Positions 54,349 to 62,791 of a DNA stretch of 64,000 nt are shown here, piece after piece. A model generated the notes under the pieces. The model saw only the letters and a program-made list of their open reading frames with translations, was not told the DNA's origin and made no database searches. The stretch's first letter is position 1; each line of letters begins with the position of its first letter. Source of the stretch: Methylorubrum extorquens (GTDB taxonomy: Bacteria > Pseudomonadota > Alphaproteobacteria > Rhizobiales > Beijerinckiaceae); assembly GCF_024169925.1 (NCBI RefSeq), contig NZ_JALJXF010000001.1:1184001-1248000 (forward strand). The letters run 5' to 3'. Both the position numbers and the translations under genes were made by a program.

Positions 54349-56018
54349 GGCGCTTCTTCTTCCCTCTCGTCGCAGCGGACCAGCCAGCCGCGATAATGCA
54401 CCAGCAGCCCCAGGAACGGCAGGAACAGGGCCACGTCGAAGCGGAAGCGGCCCTGCGCATCGACACGCTCGCTCGCCTGCGTCGTCGGCCGCAAGAACCG
54501 CGGCAGGGGCAGCGGGCCGAGCCGCCAGCCCGTTACCGCCATGTCGAGCCCGTCGGCATGGGCACTTACCGCGAGATCCATCGCGAACGGGCCGAAATGC
54601 TCGCGCACCCGCCCGCTCCCGTCGGGGCCGGCGCGCCGCATCCGGCTGGAAAAGCGGCGGCTCGGGAAGTGCCGCGTCCAGCGTTCCGAGCGAGCGTCGA
54701 TGTCGGGCTCCATCGTCACGCGGATCGGCCCGTCCTCCAGGGCGGGCGGCAACCGGAACAGCCCAGCGACAAGCGCGATCAGGGGGCCGCGCCCGCGCGC
54801 CACCGTGGCCCGGCCGCGAAAGACGCCGTCGCCCACCGCGCCGTGCACGGCGCGCAACGGTTCGGGCATCCGCGCGAAGCCGTCCCCGAGCACCTGCTCG
54901 AACAGCGGCACGGGGTGATCGAGGTCGCGGCAGGTGCGGATGGCGAGGCGAGCCATCTCGGCCTCGATCGCTTCCAGCGGCAGCACGCCGACGCAGGGGC
55001 GGGCGCCGGGCGGTATCGGCGCCGCGGACGGATCGGTGAGCCGGCGGATCGCCGCGAGTGCGGGCAGGGTCGGAACGTACGGTCCGTCGCCGGCCTCGGC
55101 GACGAGGCTCCACACGGCGCGGACCGGCCGCCCGGCCGCGTCGATTCCCAGAGCCTCGACGCTCATGCCGCCGCGGTCGCTGCCGAAGCGGTCGAGCCAG
55201 CCGGCGATCGCCAGGAAGGGGCGGGCGAAGGGTACGAGCGAGGGCAGCAAACGCCAGCGCACCGGCAGACTCGCGAGGCTCAGGCCCAGATGCAGCAGGG
55301 GCAGTTCGAGCCCGGCGCGGAACAGGGCCGTGCGCAGGACGGGGAAACGGGCGGGGAGGATATCGAGGTCGGGCGTCTCGCACAGGCTGGCGAAGCGCCG
55401 GCCAAGACCCGGCACCGCGATCCGGTCCAGCAGGCCCCAGCCGGGCCGGTTCTGCCACGTGCCGGCCCGCAGCACCCGCACAGGCTGCCCGGCATAGGAG
55501 AGGATCGCCCGCATCACCGAGAGGCCGCGCGGCGCCCGGTTGCCCGGCACGATGGCGACCCGCACCGTCTCGACCGTGCGCCAGCCCGCGGTGAGCGCGT
55601 CGAGCGCCGCATTCGAAAGGGCAGGGGTCGAGCTGGCGCCGGTCAGCGCGACGACGCCGTTGGCCCGCGCCGCCGCATCGAGGGCAGGAAAGGCCGCCAC
55701 GAAGTCGCGACCGTCGGCGAGATCGAGATAGGGCAGGCCGGCCTCGATCGCCGCGCGGGCGAGCAGGGGCGCCCCGCCCTGGAACGGGCCGGCGGCATCC
55801 ACCGCGACCGTCGCGCCGAGCGCCCGCAACTGCGCCGCATCCACCTCCGTCGCGTCGAGCCGAGCCGCCCGCCCGCGCCCATCCGGCACGCTGCGGGCCA
55901 CGGCCTCCGCCTTGGCGACATCGCGGCCGGCGACGATCACGCGGAGATCGGTGGTCGCGGCAAGCCCGGCGACGAGCCGCGCCCCGAAGGCGCCAGCCCC
56001 GCCCACCACGAGGATCAC
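54345..56018 (-). CDS. Saccharopine-dehydrogenase-like Rossmann protein with DUF4166 C-terminus
   Basis: The start is GTG 56018, giving VILVVGGAGAFGARLVAGLA, 557 residues; the frame runs further upstream but over the next gene. The N-terminal Rossmann domain (GGxGxxG) and the family motifs VDAAGPFQGGAPLLARAAIE and ALTGASSTPALSNAALD mark a saccharopine-dehydrogenase-like NAD(P) protein. The C-terminal 180 residues (LGDGFARMPEPLRAVHGAVG, then WTRHFPSRRFSSRM) match DUF4166. Such fusions occur in Rhizobiales with unknown substrate. It is in an operon with the DUF985 gene. Confidence 0.8.
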   Translation of the reverse strand: MILVVGGAGAFGARLVAGLAATTDLRVIVAGRDVAKAEAVARSVPDGRGRAARLDATEVDAAQLRALGATVAVDAAGPFQGGAPLLARAAIEAGLPYLDLADGRDFVAAFPALDAAARANGVVALTGASSTPALSNAALDALTAGWRTVETVRVAIVPGNRAPRGLSVMRAILSYAGQPVRVLRAGTWQNRPGWGLLDRIAVPGLGRRFASLCETPDLDILPARFPVLRTALFRAGLELPLLHLGLSLASLPVRWRLLPSLVPFARPFLAIAGWLDRFGSDRGGMSVEALGIDAAGRPVRAVWSLVAEAGDGPYVPTLPALAAIRRLTDPSAAPIPPGARPCVGVLPLEAIEAEMARLAIRTCRDLDHPVPLFEQVLGDGFARMPEPLRAVHGAVGDGVFRGRATVARGRGPLIALVAGLFRLPPALEDGPIRVTMEPDIDARSERWTRHFPSRRFSSRMRRAGPDGSGRVREHFGPFAMDLAVSAHADGLDMAVTGWRLGPLPLPRFLRPTTQASERVDAQGRFRFDVALFLPFLGLLVHYRGWLVRCDEREEEAP

Positions 56019-56026
56019 GGGTCCGC

Positions 56027-56911
56027 TCAGGGAATCGCCCCCTGCGGCAAGGCCGAACCCGGCACCCGTGGCGGCGTGAGATTTTGCGGGGCGCCACCGG
56101 TCGGGGGCTGCGCCGCCCGGCCTGCAGTCGCGGCATTCGCGGCCGACCGCGCGGCGGCCTTGGCAGCCTTTTCCGCCTTCTCCGCCTCCGCTGCGACCGC
56201 TTCGGGGGTCGGCGCCATGCGGCGGGCCTTCGGCGGCGGCAGGAGCTTGCCCGAGGGCGCGGTGCCGCATTCGCGAAAGCGCAGCTCGGCCAGGGGCTCG
56301 CCCGTCTCCGCGTTGATCGGCAGGCTGTCGGGAAGGGCCACGAGGGAGGCGTCCCACTGGATCCGCCCCCCGATGGTCCCCTCCAGCGTGGCCGGCGACG
56401 CGCCCCGGCGCAGGGACAGCAGATCCGGCCCGTAGGCGGTGGCGACCTTGCCGGCGACCACAACCTGCAGCACGCGGGTCACGTCGGGCGTCAGCGGGCG
56501 CAGGGGGTTGTCGATGGTGATGCGGCCGCTGCGGGTCACCCACAGATCGAGGTTCTTCTCGCCCTGATAGCGGACTGCTTGGCCCGGATCGCAGGCGACC
56601 GGCGGCGCGGCAAAGTTCATCCCCGTGGACGAGGGGACGGCGGAGGAAATCGGGTTCGCGGCCGGTTCGGCGGGCGGCGTGTCCGCCGATTTCGCGGGCT
56701 CGGTCTCGACCGGCGCGGGCTTGTCCTGCGGCGCGGGTTTGGCCTGCGGCTTAGGGCGGGGCTTGGGCCGTATCTTGCGCTTGGGCGCCTCCGGCACCGC
56801 CTCGGCAGGCGCCGGGGCTGCCTCGTCCTGTGCCACGCCCCTGGAAACCAGGCCGGGGACGAGCATCATCCAGGCCGCTGCGAGAGCGGCGAGCAGGCCG
56901 ACCCGCCTCAT
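56027..56911 (-). CDS. Exported proline/lysine-rich hypothetical protein
   Basis: This 294-residue protein has a signal peptide (LLAALAAAWMMLVPGLVSRG, cut after VAQ). A Pro/Lys/Ala-rich linker (PKRKIRPKPRPKPQAKPAPQ) follows, then a central domain from about residue 100 with ACDPGQAVRYQGEKNLDLWV and FRECGTA, and an Ala-rich C-terminus. The linker resembles TonB-like periplasm-spanning stretches. I do not recognise the central domain. The start overlaps the upstream gene stop (ATGA). Confidence 0.65.
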   Translation of the reverse strand: MRRVGLLAALAAAWMMLVPGLVSRGVAQDEAAPAPAEAVPEAPKRKIRPKPRPKPQAKPAPQDKPAPVETEPAKSADTPPAEPAANPISSAVPSSTGMNFAAPPVACDPGQAVRYQGEKNLDLWVTRSGRITIDNPLRPLTPDVTRVLQVVVAGKVATAYGPDLLSLRRGASPATLEGTIGGRIQWDASLVALPDSLPINAETGEPLAELRFRECGTAPSGKLLPPPKARRMAPTPEAVAAEAEKAEKAAKAAARSAANAATAGRAAQPPTGGAPQNLTPPRVPGSALPQGAIP

Positions 56912-57339
56912 CGGGCCGCCCGGTCCTTCGCCTCGGAGGGCGGGTGCGGGTCCGGCGCGAGCGTCTGCTTCACCACTTGGTTCTGCTGGTCGAGAAGGTG
57001 ATCGAGCATCCGGCTATCGAGTTCTTCCGCTTGAAACTTTCGGGGCTCTCCGGCCGCGGGCCTATCGACCGTTTCACCGTCGATGATGGGGCCGTCAATG
57101 ATGTCGCCATCGCGGATCGGGCCTTCGAGAACGCGCGCATCGAGCACCTGCGCCCCGCGGTCGATCGGACTCGGCTGGGACGGGGTCAGCGCCTTCGCGA
57201 CGGCGTCGGCATCGTCGGCCCATTCCTCCTCGAGGGGAAGGCGCAGGGGCGGCCGGCGCGGCCCCTTGGAGAGCGTTACCACGAAGACGCAGGCGAGCAG
57301 GGTCGCCGCCGCCGCGGCAAGGATCACCAGAGTTTCCAT
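56908..57339 (-). CDS. Single-helix membrane-anchored hypothetical protein
   Basis: The 143-residue protein starts METLVILAAAAATLLACVFV, an N-terminal helix anchor, followed by a hydrophilic acidic region with repeated D/I-G patterns (EGPIRDGDIIDGPIIDGETV) and a C-terminal ELDSRMLDHLLDQQNQVVKQ helix. No family is recognised. It is translationally coupled to the exported protein gene downstream. Together they may form an envelope pair. Confidence 0.55.
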   Translation of the reverse strand: METLVILAAAAATLLACVFVVTLSKGPRRPPLRLPLEEEWADDADAVAKALTPSQPSPIDRGAQVLDARVLEGPIRDGDIIDGPIIDGETVDRPAAGEPRKFQAEELDSRMLDHLLDQQNQVVKQTLAPDPHPPSEAKDRAAR

Positions 57340-57595
57340 GATCGGGCCGACCCTAGACCGGATCGCGCGCCGTTGCACGCGCGGCCGGCTTCGGCCGTGC
57401 CGAGTGAGGTCCGGGATCGGAGGCGACGGTTTACGATTGAGGCCACGCGATGACGGCGGCACATCCCTTCCATCCCCCCTCCACGCCCTTCTACCTCCCT
57501 TGCCGGAACGGTCCTTGCGTCGCGCGCCGAAGGGTGAGAACCGCGTGGTCGCCGCCATCCGACGGTCACCGGCCGCTCACGCCCAGGAACGCTCG

Positions 57596-60565
57596 ATGCC
57601 CCTCGAAGACCCCCATTCCGGCCCGCCGCTTCCCGCGACGCCGACATCCGGGCCCCCGACGGCATCAGCCGCCCCCGCACGGCCCGCGGATCGCGACGTC
57701 TCCGATCGTGACTTGGAGGCCGAGCTGCTCGACCTCGTCGCCCGCACCCGCGAGCAGGCGAGCGAGGATCCGTTCCGCAACCCCGTTCTCGCCGTCACCC
57801 TCGCCATCACCCGCCGGCTCGACCGGGACGAGATCGGGGAATCGGATCTCGACGCCCTGCTCGCCACCCTGCGGCGGCGGGCGCTGACAGACCGGGCCGA
57901 GCGGCTGCGCGCCTATGTCGGCCTCGACGCCGACGCCGCCACGGGGGAAGCGCCCGCGGTGGAGGTCGCGAACCGGCTCGTGGCGGCGGTGGCACGGGGC
58001 TCGGGCGATTTCGACGCGTTTCGCGGGCGCGTCGGCCGCACCGCTTTTGCGGCCGTGTTCACGGCGCATCCCACCTTCGGCATGCCGCGGGCCGTGGCCG
58101 AGTTGATCGCGCGGGCCGCCTCGCTCGCCGACGCGGACCGGCGCGCGCCGATCATCGGCGAGGCCGCCGCCCGCTCGACCCGGCCCGATCCGCAGATCAG
58201 CCTTGATGACGAATTCGAGCAGGCCTGCGTCGCCGCCAACCACGGTCGTGCAGCGATCGACGCCTTCAACGGTGCGATCCTCGACGCCGCCCGCGCCCGC
58301 TGGCCGGACCGCTGGACCGAACTGGTGCCCAAGCCGCTGGCCATCGCGAGCTGGGTCGGCTGCGACACCGACGGCCGCACCGATATCGGCTGGTGGGACA
58401 CGATGCGCTACCGGCTGATCTCGAAGCGCATGCAGTTCGACCGGCTGATGCGCGACCTGCCGGACGTGCCGGCCACCCGCGTGGTGCGCGAACTGACCGC
58501 GGGCGCGCGGGATGCCGTCGAGCGCCAGCTCGCGGGCGCACCGCTGCTCGGCACCAAGCCCTCACTGGAGGCGGTCCACCGCTTCGCCCTAGCCCTCATC
58601 ATCGAGCGCGAGCGCGCGCAGACCGATGCCGGGCCGATCCTGGCCGGGCTCGCCGCCGCGATCGGCGCCGCCGAGTCGGACGCGGACCGCCGCGCCATCG
58701 CCGTGCTGCGCTCAGGCATCGCCGCCCACGGCCTGTCGAACGCCCTGCCGCATTTCCGGCTCAACGCCAGCCAGATTCACAACGCGGTGCGCCGGGTCAT
58801 CGATCTGGAGGGCGAGCCGACCGACGCGGCGCAGCGCCGCTCGCACCTCTCGGCGATCAACACGCTGCTCAACGACGTGCGCCCCGTGCCCGTCGATTTC
58901 GGGGCGCTCGCCGCCGAGCGGGCCTCGGCCGCACGGCTGATGATGACGATCACCCAGATCCTCAAGCATGTCGACGGCACCCACCCGGTGCGCTTCCTCA
59001 TCGCCGAGACCGAGACCGGCTACACGCTGCTCGCCGCACTCTGGCTCGCGCGCCATTACGGCATCTCGGACAAGCTCGAGATCACCCCGCTGTTCGAGAC
59101 CGCGAGTGCGCTGGAACAGGGCATCCGTGTCCTCGACGATGCCCTGCGCAACCCGCATTGGCGGGCCCACCTCAAGCGGCTCGGCCGGCTCTCGGTCCAG
59201 TTCGGCTACTCGGATTCCGGGCGCTATGTCGGCCAGTTGGCGGCGACCTTCTGGATCGAGCGCCTGCGCCTGCGCATCACCGAATTGATGACGCAGAACG
59301 GACTCTCCGACATCGAACTCGTGATCTTCGACACCCACGGCGAATCGATCGGCCGCGGCGCCCACCCAACGAGCCTGCGCGACCGCCTCGCCTATCTCGC
59401 GCCGGAGGATTCGCGCCAGCGCAACGCGCGTGCGGGCATCCGGGAGCGGCTCGAATCGAGCTTCCAGGGCTCGGACGGCTACCTGATGTTCGGCTCGCCC
59501 GAACTCGCGGGCGCCTCGGTGGCACGCATCGCCGAGCACATCTTCGCCGACGCGCTGACCGAGGACGACGCCTTCGCCGATTACGCACTCAACGAGGGCA
59601 AGGCCGCCACGTCCGGCGCCGACCCGATCTACGAGGAGGCCGATTTCGCCGCCGAGTTCTTCCGGGTCGTGCGCCAGGACATGGAGATCCTGGTCGATGA
59701 TCGCGGCTACGCGGCGCTGCTCGGCACCTTCGGCCCCAGCCTGATCGACCGCACCGGCTCGCGCCCCGTGGCGCGCCAGTCGGATGGCGGCGGGCCGGCC
59801 ACGATCACCCATCCACGCCAGATGCGGGCGATCCCCAACAACGCGATCCTGCAGCAGCTCGGCTATCTCGCGAACTCGCTGCACGGCGTCGGCCGCGCCG
59901 CGCACCGGGCGCCGGAGCTGTTCCGGCATATGCGGACGAACTCGGTACGCTTCTCGCGCGCCTTCCGCCTCGTGCAGCACGCCGCCAGCGTCGGCGATCT
60001 CGACGTGATGCGCGCCTACATCGACACGCTCGACCCGGCCGTGTGGCTGGAGCGCGCCCGGCGCACCCGGCGCGACGCCCGGCGCGACGAACTCGTCACC
60101 ATCGCCGCCGCACTGGAGCGGCTGAACCTCTCGCCCGACCTGCGCCGCCTGTTCGGGCGGCTCACCCGCGACGGGCTCTTCCTCCAGGCGGCGGCGCCGG
60201 ATCTCCCCGCGATGTCGACCCGGCTCGCCCTGCTCCACGCGATCCGCCTCGCGCTGATCCACCGGATCTGGTTCCTGGCCGCCCACATTCCGAGCTTCCG
60301 GCCGCAGGCCGGGCTGACCCGGGAGGCGCTGCTGGAGCGGTTCCTGCGCCTCGACATCGACGGATGCCTGAAGCTGCTCGACGAGATCTACCCCGTCACC
60401 CCCGACCCGACGCTGGGCCTCAACTTCGGCGAGCCGCCGGGCCCGCGCGACGTCGGCACCTACGAGACCGAGCACAACACGCTGTTCGGCCCGATCCGGC
60501 GGATGTTCGAGCGGGTGCGGGAGATCTCGGGGATCATCCAGCACGAGGTCGGCGCGTTCGGCTGA
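57596..60565 (+). CDS. ppc: Divergent phosphoenolpyruvate carboxylase-like protein
   Basis: The 989-residue protein from ATG 57596 has the PEPC scaffold: FTAHPTFGMP, QFGYSDSGRYVGQ, FDTHGESIGRGAHPT and GSRPVARQSD. Several signature residues differ from canonical PEPC: the GYSDSxKD lysine is Arg, the GRGGxP loop is GRGAHP, RAIPWIFAWTQ is RAIPNNAILQQ, and the NTG C-terminus is absent (it ends EVGAFG). If active it would add bicarbonate to PEP to make oxaloacetate. The upstream frame extends much further and is not coding. It may be a second, specialised paralogue. Confidence 0.75.
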   Translation: MPLEDPHSGPPLPATPTSGPPTASAAPARPADRDVSDRDLEAELLDLVARTREQASEDPFRNPVLAVTLAITRRLDRDEIGESDLDALLATLRRRALTDRAERLRAYVGLDADAATGEAPAVEVANRLVAAVARGSGDFDAFRGRVGRTAFAAVFTAHPTFGMPRAVAELIARAASLADADRRAPIIGEAAARSTRPDPQISLDDEFEQACVAANHGRAAIDAFNGAILDAARARWPDRWTELVPKPLAIASWVGCDTDGRTDIGWWDTMRYRLISKRMQFDRLMRDLPDVPATRVVRELTAGARDAVERQLAGAPLLGTKPSLEAVHRFALALIIERERAQTDAGPILAGLAAAIGAAESDADRRAIAVLRSGIAAHGLSNALPHFRLNASQIHNAVRRVIDLEGEPTDAAQRRSHLSAINTLLNDVRPVPVDFGALAAERASAARLMMTITQILKHVDGTHPVRFLIAETETGYTLLAALWLARHYGISDKLEITPLFETASALEQGIRVLDDALRNPHWRAHLKRLGRLSVQFGYSDSGRYVGQLAATFWIERLRLRITELMTQNGLSDIELVIFDTHGESIGRGAHPTSLRDRLAYLAPEDSRQRNARAGIRERLESSFQGSDGYLMFGSPELAGASVARIAEHIFADALTEDDAFADYALNEGKAATSGADPIYEEADFAAEFFRVVRQDMEILVDDRGYAALLGTFGPSLIDRTGSRPVARQSDGGGPATITHPRQMRAIPNNAILQQLGYLANSLHGVGRAAHRAPELFRHMRTNSVRFSRAFRLVQHAASVGDLDVMRAYIDTLDPAVWLERARRTRRDARRDELVTIAAALERLNLSPDLRRLFGRLTRDGLFLQAAAPDLPAMSTRLALLHAIRLALIHRIWFLAAHIPSFRPQAGLTREALLERFLRLDIDGCLKLLDEIYPVTPDPTLGLNFGEPPGPRDVGTYETEHNTLFGPIRRMFERVREISGIIQHEVGAFG

Positions 60566-60606
60566 CCCGCGCGAGAGGTAAGGGGGGGCTCGCCCCCCTG
60601 CCGGCG

Positions 60607-60852
60607 TCAGTGCTTCATCATGCTCTCGAAGCTCTCGTGGGGCTCGACCTTGCCGGCGAAGCGCGCGAGCCGGCTCAGGCTCGGTTCGGCGAGGCCCCCG
60701 GCATTGGCGTAGGTGGCGAGCGCGAAGCTCACCAGCAGCTCGGCCTCTTCCAGGGTCATCGCCCGCCCGCTCAGGGTGCTGGCCGCGCCGCGCACCGCGA
60801 GGACGGCTTGGCGGAAGGCGGGGTCGTTCTTCAATTCGTCCAGGCGACTCAT
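60607..60852 (-). CDS. Small hypothetical protein
   Basis: The 81-residue protein starts MSRLDELKNDPAFRQAVLAV. It is helical, with SGRAMTLEEAELLVSFALAT and no cysteines or signal peptide. The frame extends further upstream but with unlikely composition. I do not recognise a family. It stands alone between ppc and two further short genes, convergent with ppc. Confidence 0.55.
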   Translation of the reverse strand: MSRLDELKNDPAFRQAVLAVRGAASTLSGRAMTLEEAELLVSFALATYANAGGLAEPSLSRLARFAGKVEPHESFESMMKH

Positions 60853-61195
60853 CGGGCGTCCTCGGGGCCGTACTCGGTGTCGGGTGATCCTGCCGGCAGG
60901 GCCGGCGATGCGGATCCACGCATGAAACGCCTGCCACCCCGTCCGGTGTCCGGCGGGAGGCAGCCTCGGCGTGCCTCTCAAATCGCCGAGCCACCGACCG
61001 TTCCACCGTCTGACCTGACGGGGTGGCGGCCGTTCCGTGAGAGACACGCGACGCGGCTTAAGCGAACCACGACCGAACGCAAACATCGCTCGGCCCACGG
61101 CGCGGTGCGGTTGTTCTCGCGTCCCCTCGCCATCAGCGCGGGCAGCGATACATTGCCTTTCGATCGTCGGCTTCAGATCGCGGAGGAGGGGCACC
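60853..61195. other. Spacer, no gene recognised
   Basis: 343 bases between divergent small genes. It contains the palindrome CCTGCCGGCAGG near 60889, but I see no promoter pair or tRNA-like fold that I would defend. Confidence 0.45.
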
Positions 61196-61399
61196 ATGGA
61201 CGGTATCGGCGCAGGCATCGACCGGGACGAGACCAACGAGCCCGCCTATCTCGATGGGCGCCGGGCCGCCGAGCGGCGCGAGGAGGCGCAGAACAACCCG
61301 CATCCCTCGGGCTCGGACGATCACCGCCTCTGGCAGGCGGGCCATGCCTCGGTGACGGCGCCCGACGTCGTCGCAGACAAGGTGGGCGACTTCGCCTGA
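61196..61399 (+). CDS. Small hydrophilic hypothetical protein
   Basis: The 67-residue protein starts MDGIGAGIDRDETNEPAYLD, with ribosome site GGAGGAGG upstream. It is charged and lacks membrane or signal segments. The composition (many D, E, R and A) suggests a soluble, possibly disordered protein. Family unknown. Confidence 0.6.
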   Translation: MDGIGAGIDRDETNEPAYLDGRRAAERREEAQNNPHPSGSDDHRLWQAGHASVTAPDVVADKVGDFA

Positions 61400-61546
61400 G
61401 ACGTCCGGAACCTTCACGCGGGATAAGCGTCCCCGTCTCGGTCCCCCCCTCGGGCAACCTTCGCTGGACCGTCGCGGTCGGAGAAGTCGGGATCGGCGAT
61501 GGGGCGTTCTGGAATGGACGCCGACAATCAGCGCGGAGGAGCGGCG

Positions 61547-61891
61547 ATGCGGGTGCTGGAAACGCCGGATGGGCGCTACATCGTCGTGCATGGCCGTCTG
61601 TGGCGGCGCCATCGGCCCGATCTCGAACCGCTGCAGCGCGACCGCTTGGTCCGTGATCTGATGGATGCCCGCCGCGGGGTGCGCGCCGCCAAGCGCTCCG
61701 GCGACGAGGCGGCGCTCGTGAGCGCCCGCGCGGCCGTCGATGCCGCCAAGCACGGGCTCGGCGAGCGCGGCCCGGTCTGGTGGACGGACGGCGCGCCCGA
61801 CCTCAACCGGCGCATGATCGCCAACACGCCCTATGCCGCTTGGTATACGGCCCTGCCCGCCGCCGTGAAGGCCGAGCACGAGCGTCGATGA
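61547..61891 (+). CDS. Small basic hypothetical protein
   Basis: The 114-residue protein from ATG 61547 (MRVLETPDGRYIVVHGRLWR) is preceded by GGAGGAG; earlier in-frame ATGs are at 61499 and 61514. The N-terminal YIVVHGRLWRRHRPDLEPLQ and central DLMDARRGVRAAKR suggest a compact beta-alpha fold, followed by GPVWWTDGAPDLNRRMIANT. Similar proteins occur across Rhizobiales without a known role, as far as I recall. Confidence 0.65.
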   Translation: MRVLETPDGRYIVVHGRLWRRHRPDLEPLQRDRLVRDLMDARRGVRAAKRSGDEAALVSARAAVDAAKHGLGERGPVWWTDGAPDLNRRMIANTPYAAWYTALPAAVKAEHERR

Positions 61892-62305
61892 GAACGGGCG
61901 GGGGCAGCATTTGCTAAAGCCCCGATGTGCGCGACCGCACAGACGATTTCGAGCGATGGCTCGGGGTAGGGCCACTCGCCGCCTCGTGACGCCGATGCGA
62001 CGGACACAACCGTGTCGCGCGATTGCCAGAGCGTCCCAGTTCTGATTAATTCCAGATAAGAAATGCATTCGAGGCCGTCCTGCGGCCTCCGCATCGTCGC
62101 GGCGCAGCGAAACGGCTGTGGCCAGCGGCAGGCACACCTAAGAGCCGGACGGCATCGCCCGTGAAACCGGTCGCCAACGGCACCGCCCACCCGCCTGTCG
62201 GGCTTCGGGCCGGTCCCGGTACGGCATCCCTGGGGAACGGTAGATCGATCCGGCCGCCGGGCGGGCATTCCCTCCGCTCGCGCGCCCTCCCTTCTGAAAC
62301 GGCAG
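61892..62305. other. Upstream region of the molybdenum hydroxylase operon
   Basis: 414 bases with no gene. It contains the promoter candidate at 62023-62051, and the rest is likely 5' leader. Confidence 0.45.
62023..62051 (+). promoter_or_regulatory. Candidate sigma70 promoter
   Basis: TTGCCA (62023-62028) and TTAATT (62046-62051) are separated by 17 bases. It lies 255 bases upstream of the (2Fe-2S) subunit gene, so the leader would be long. This is moderate support only. Confidence 0.35.
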
Positions 62306-62791
62306 ATGGCAACGATGATAAAACTCACGGTCAACGGAGCCGAACGCAGCTTCGACGGCGATCCCGAGATGCCGTTGCTCTGGTACCTGCGCGACGAACT
62401 CGGCCTCACCGGCACCAAGTTCGGCTGCGGCATCGCCCAGTGCGGCGCCTGCACGGTCCATCTCGGCGGCACCGCCGCGCGGTCCTGCATCACGCCGATC
62501 TCCGCGGCGGAAGGTCAGGCGATCACGACGATCGAGGGGCTCTCGCCCGACGGCAACCACCCGGTCCAGGTGGCGTGGCGTGACCTCAACGTCGCCCAGT
62601 GCGGCTACTGCCAGACCGGCCAGATCATGCAGGCGGCGTCCCTCCTCAAGGACTCGCCGAAGCCGACCGACCAGCAGATCGACGAGAACATGAGCGGCAA
62701 CATCTGCCGCTGCGGCACCTATCCGCGCATCCGCGCCGCGATCCATCAGGCTGCCGGTCAGGCGCCCGCTTCCAAGGGAGACAGCCTGTGA
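62306..62791 (+). CDS. Molybdenum hydroxylase small subunit, two [2Fe-2S] clusters
   Basis: The 161-residue protein starts [20 protein letters not shown]. The plant-type ferredoxin motif is [14 protein letters not shown] with a later RSC, and the second cluster has the [11 protein letters not shown] and CRCGTYPR cysteines. This is the electron-transfer subunit (IorA-like) of xanthine dehydrogenase-family aldehyde or N-heterocycle oxidoreductases. Its stop overlaps the GTG start of the large subunit. Confidence 0.93.
   Translation: MATMIKLTVNGAERSFDGDPEMPLLWYLRDELGLTGTKFGCGIAQCGACTVHLGGTAARSCITPISAAEGQAITTIEGLSPDGNHPVQVAWRDLNVAQCGYCQTGQIMQAASLLKDSPKPTDQQIDENMSGNICRCGTYPRIRAAIHQAAGQAPASKGDSL

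Noticed and set aside
57083..57595. N-terminal extension of the PEP carboxylase frame
   Set aside because: The extension lacks family sequence and overlaps the opposite-strand gene ending near 57339.
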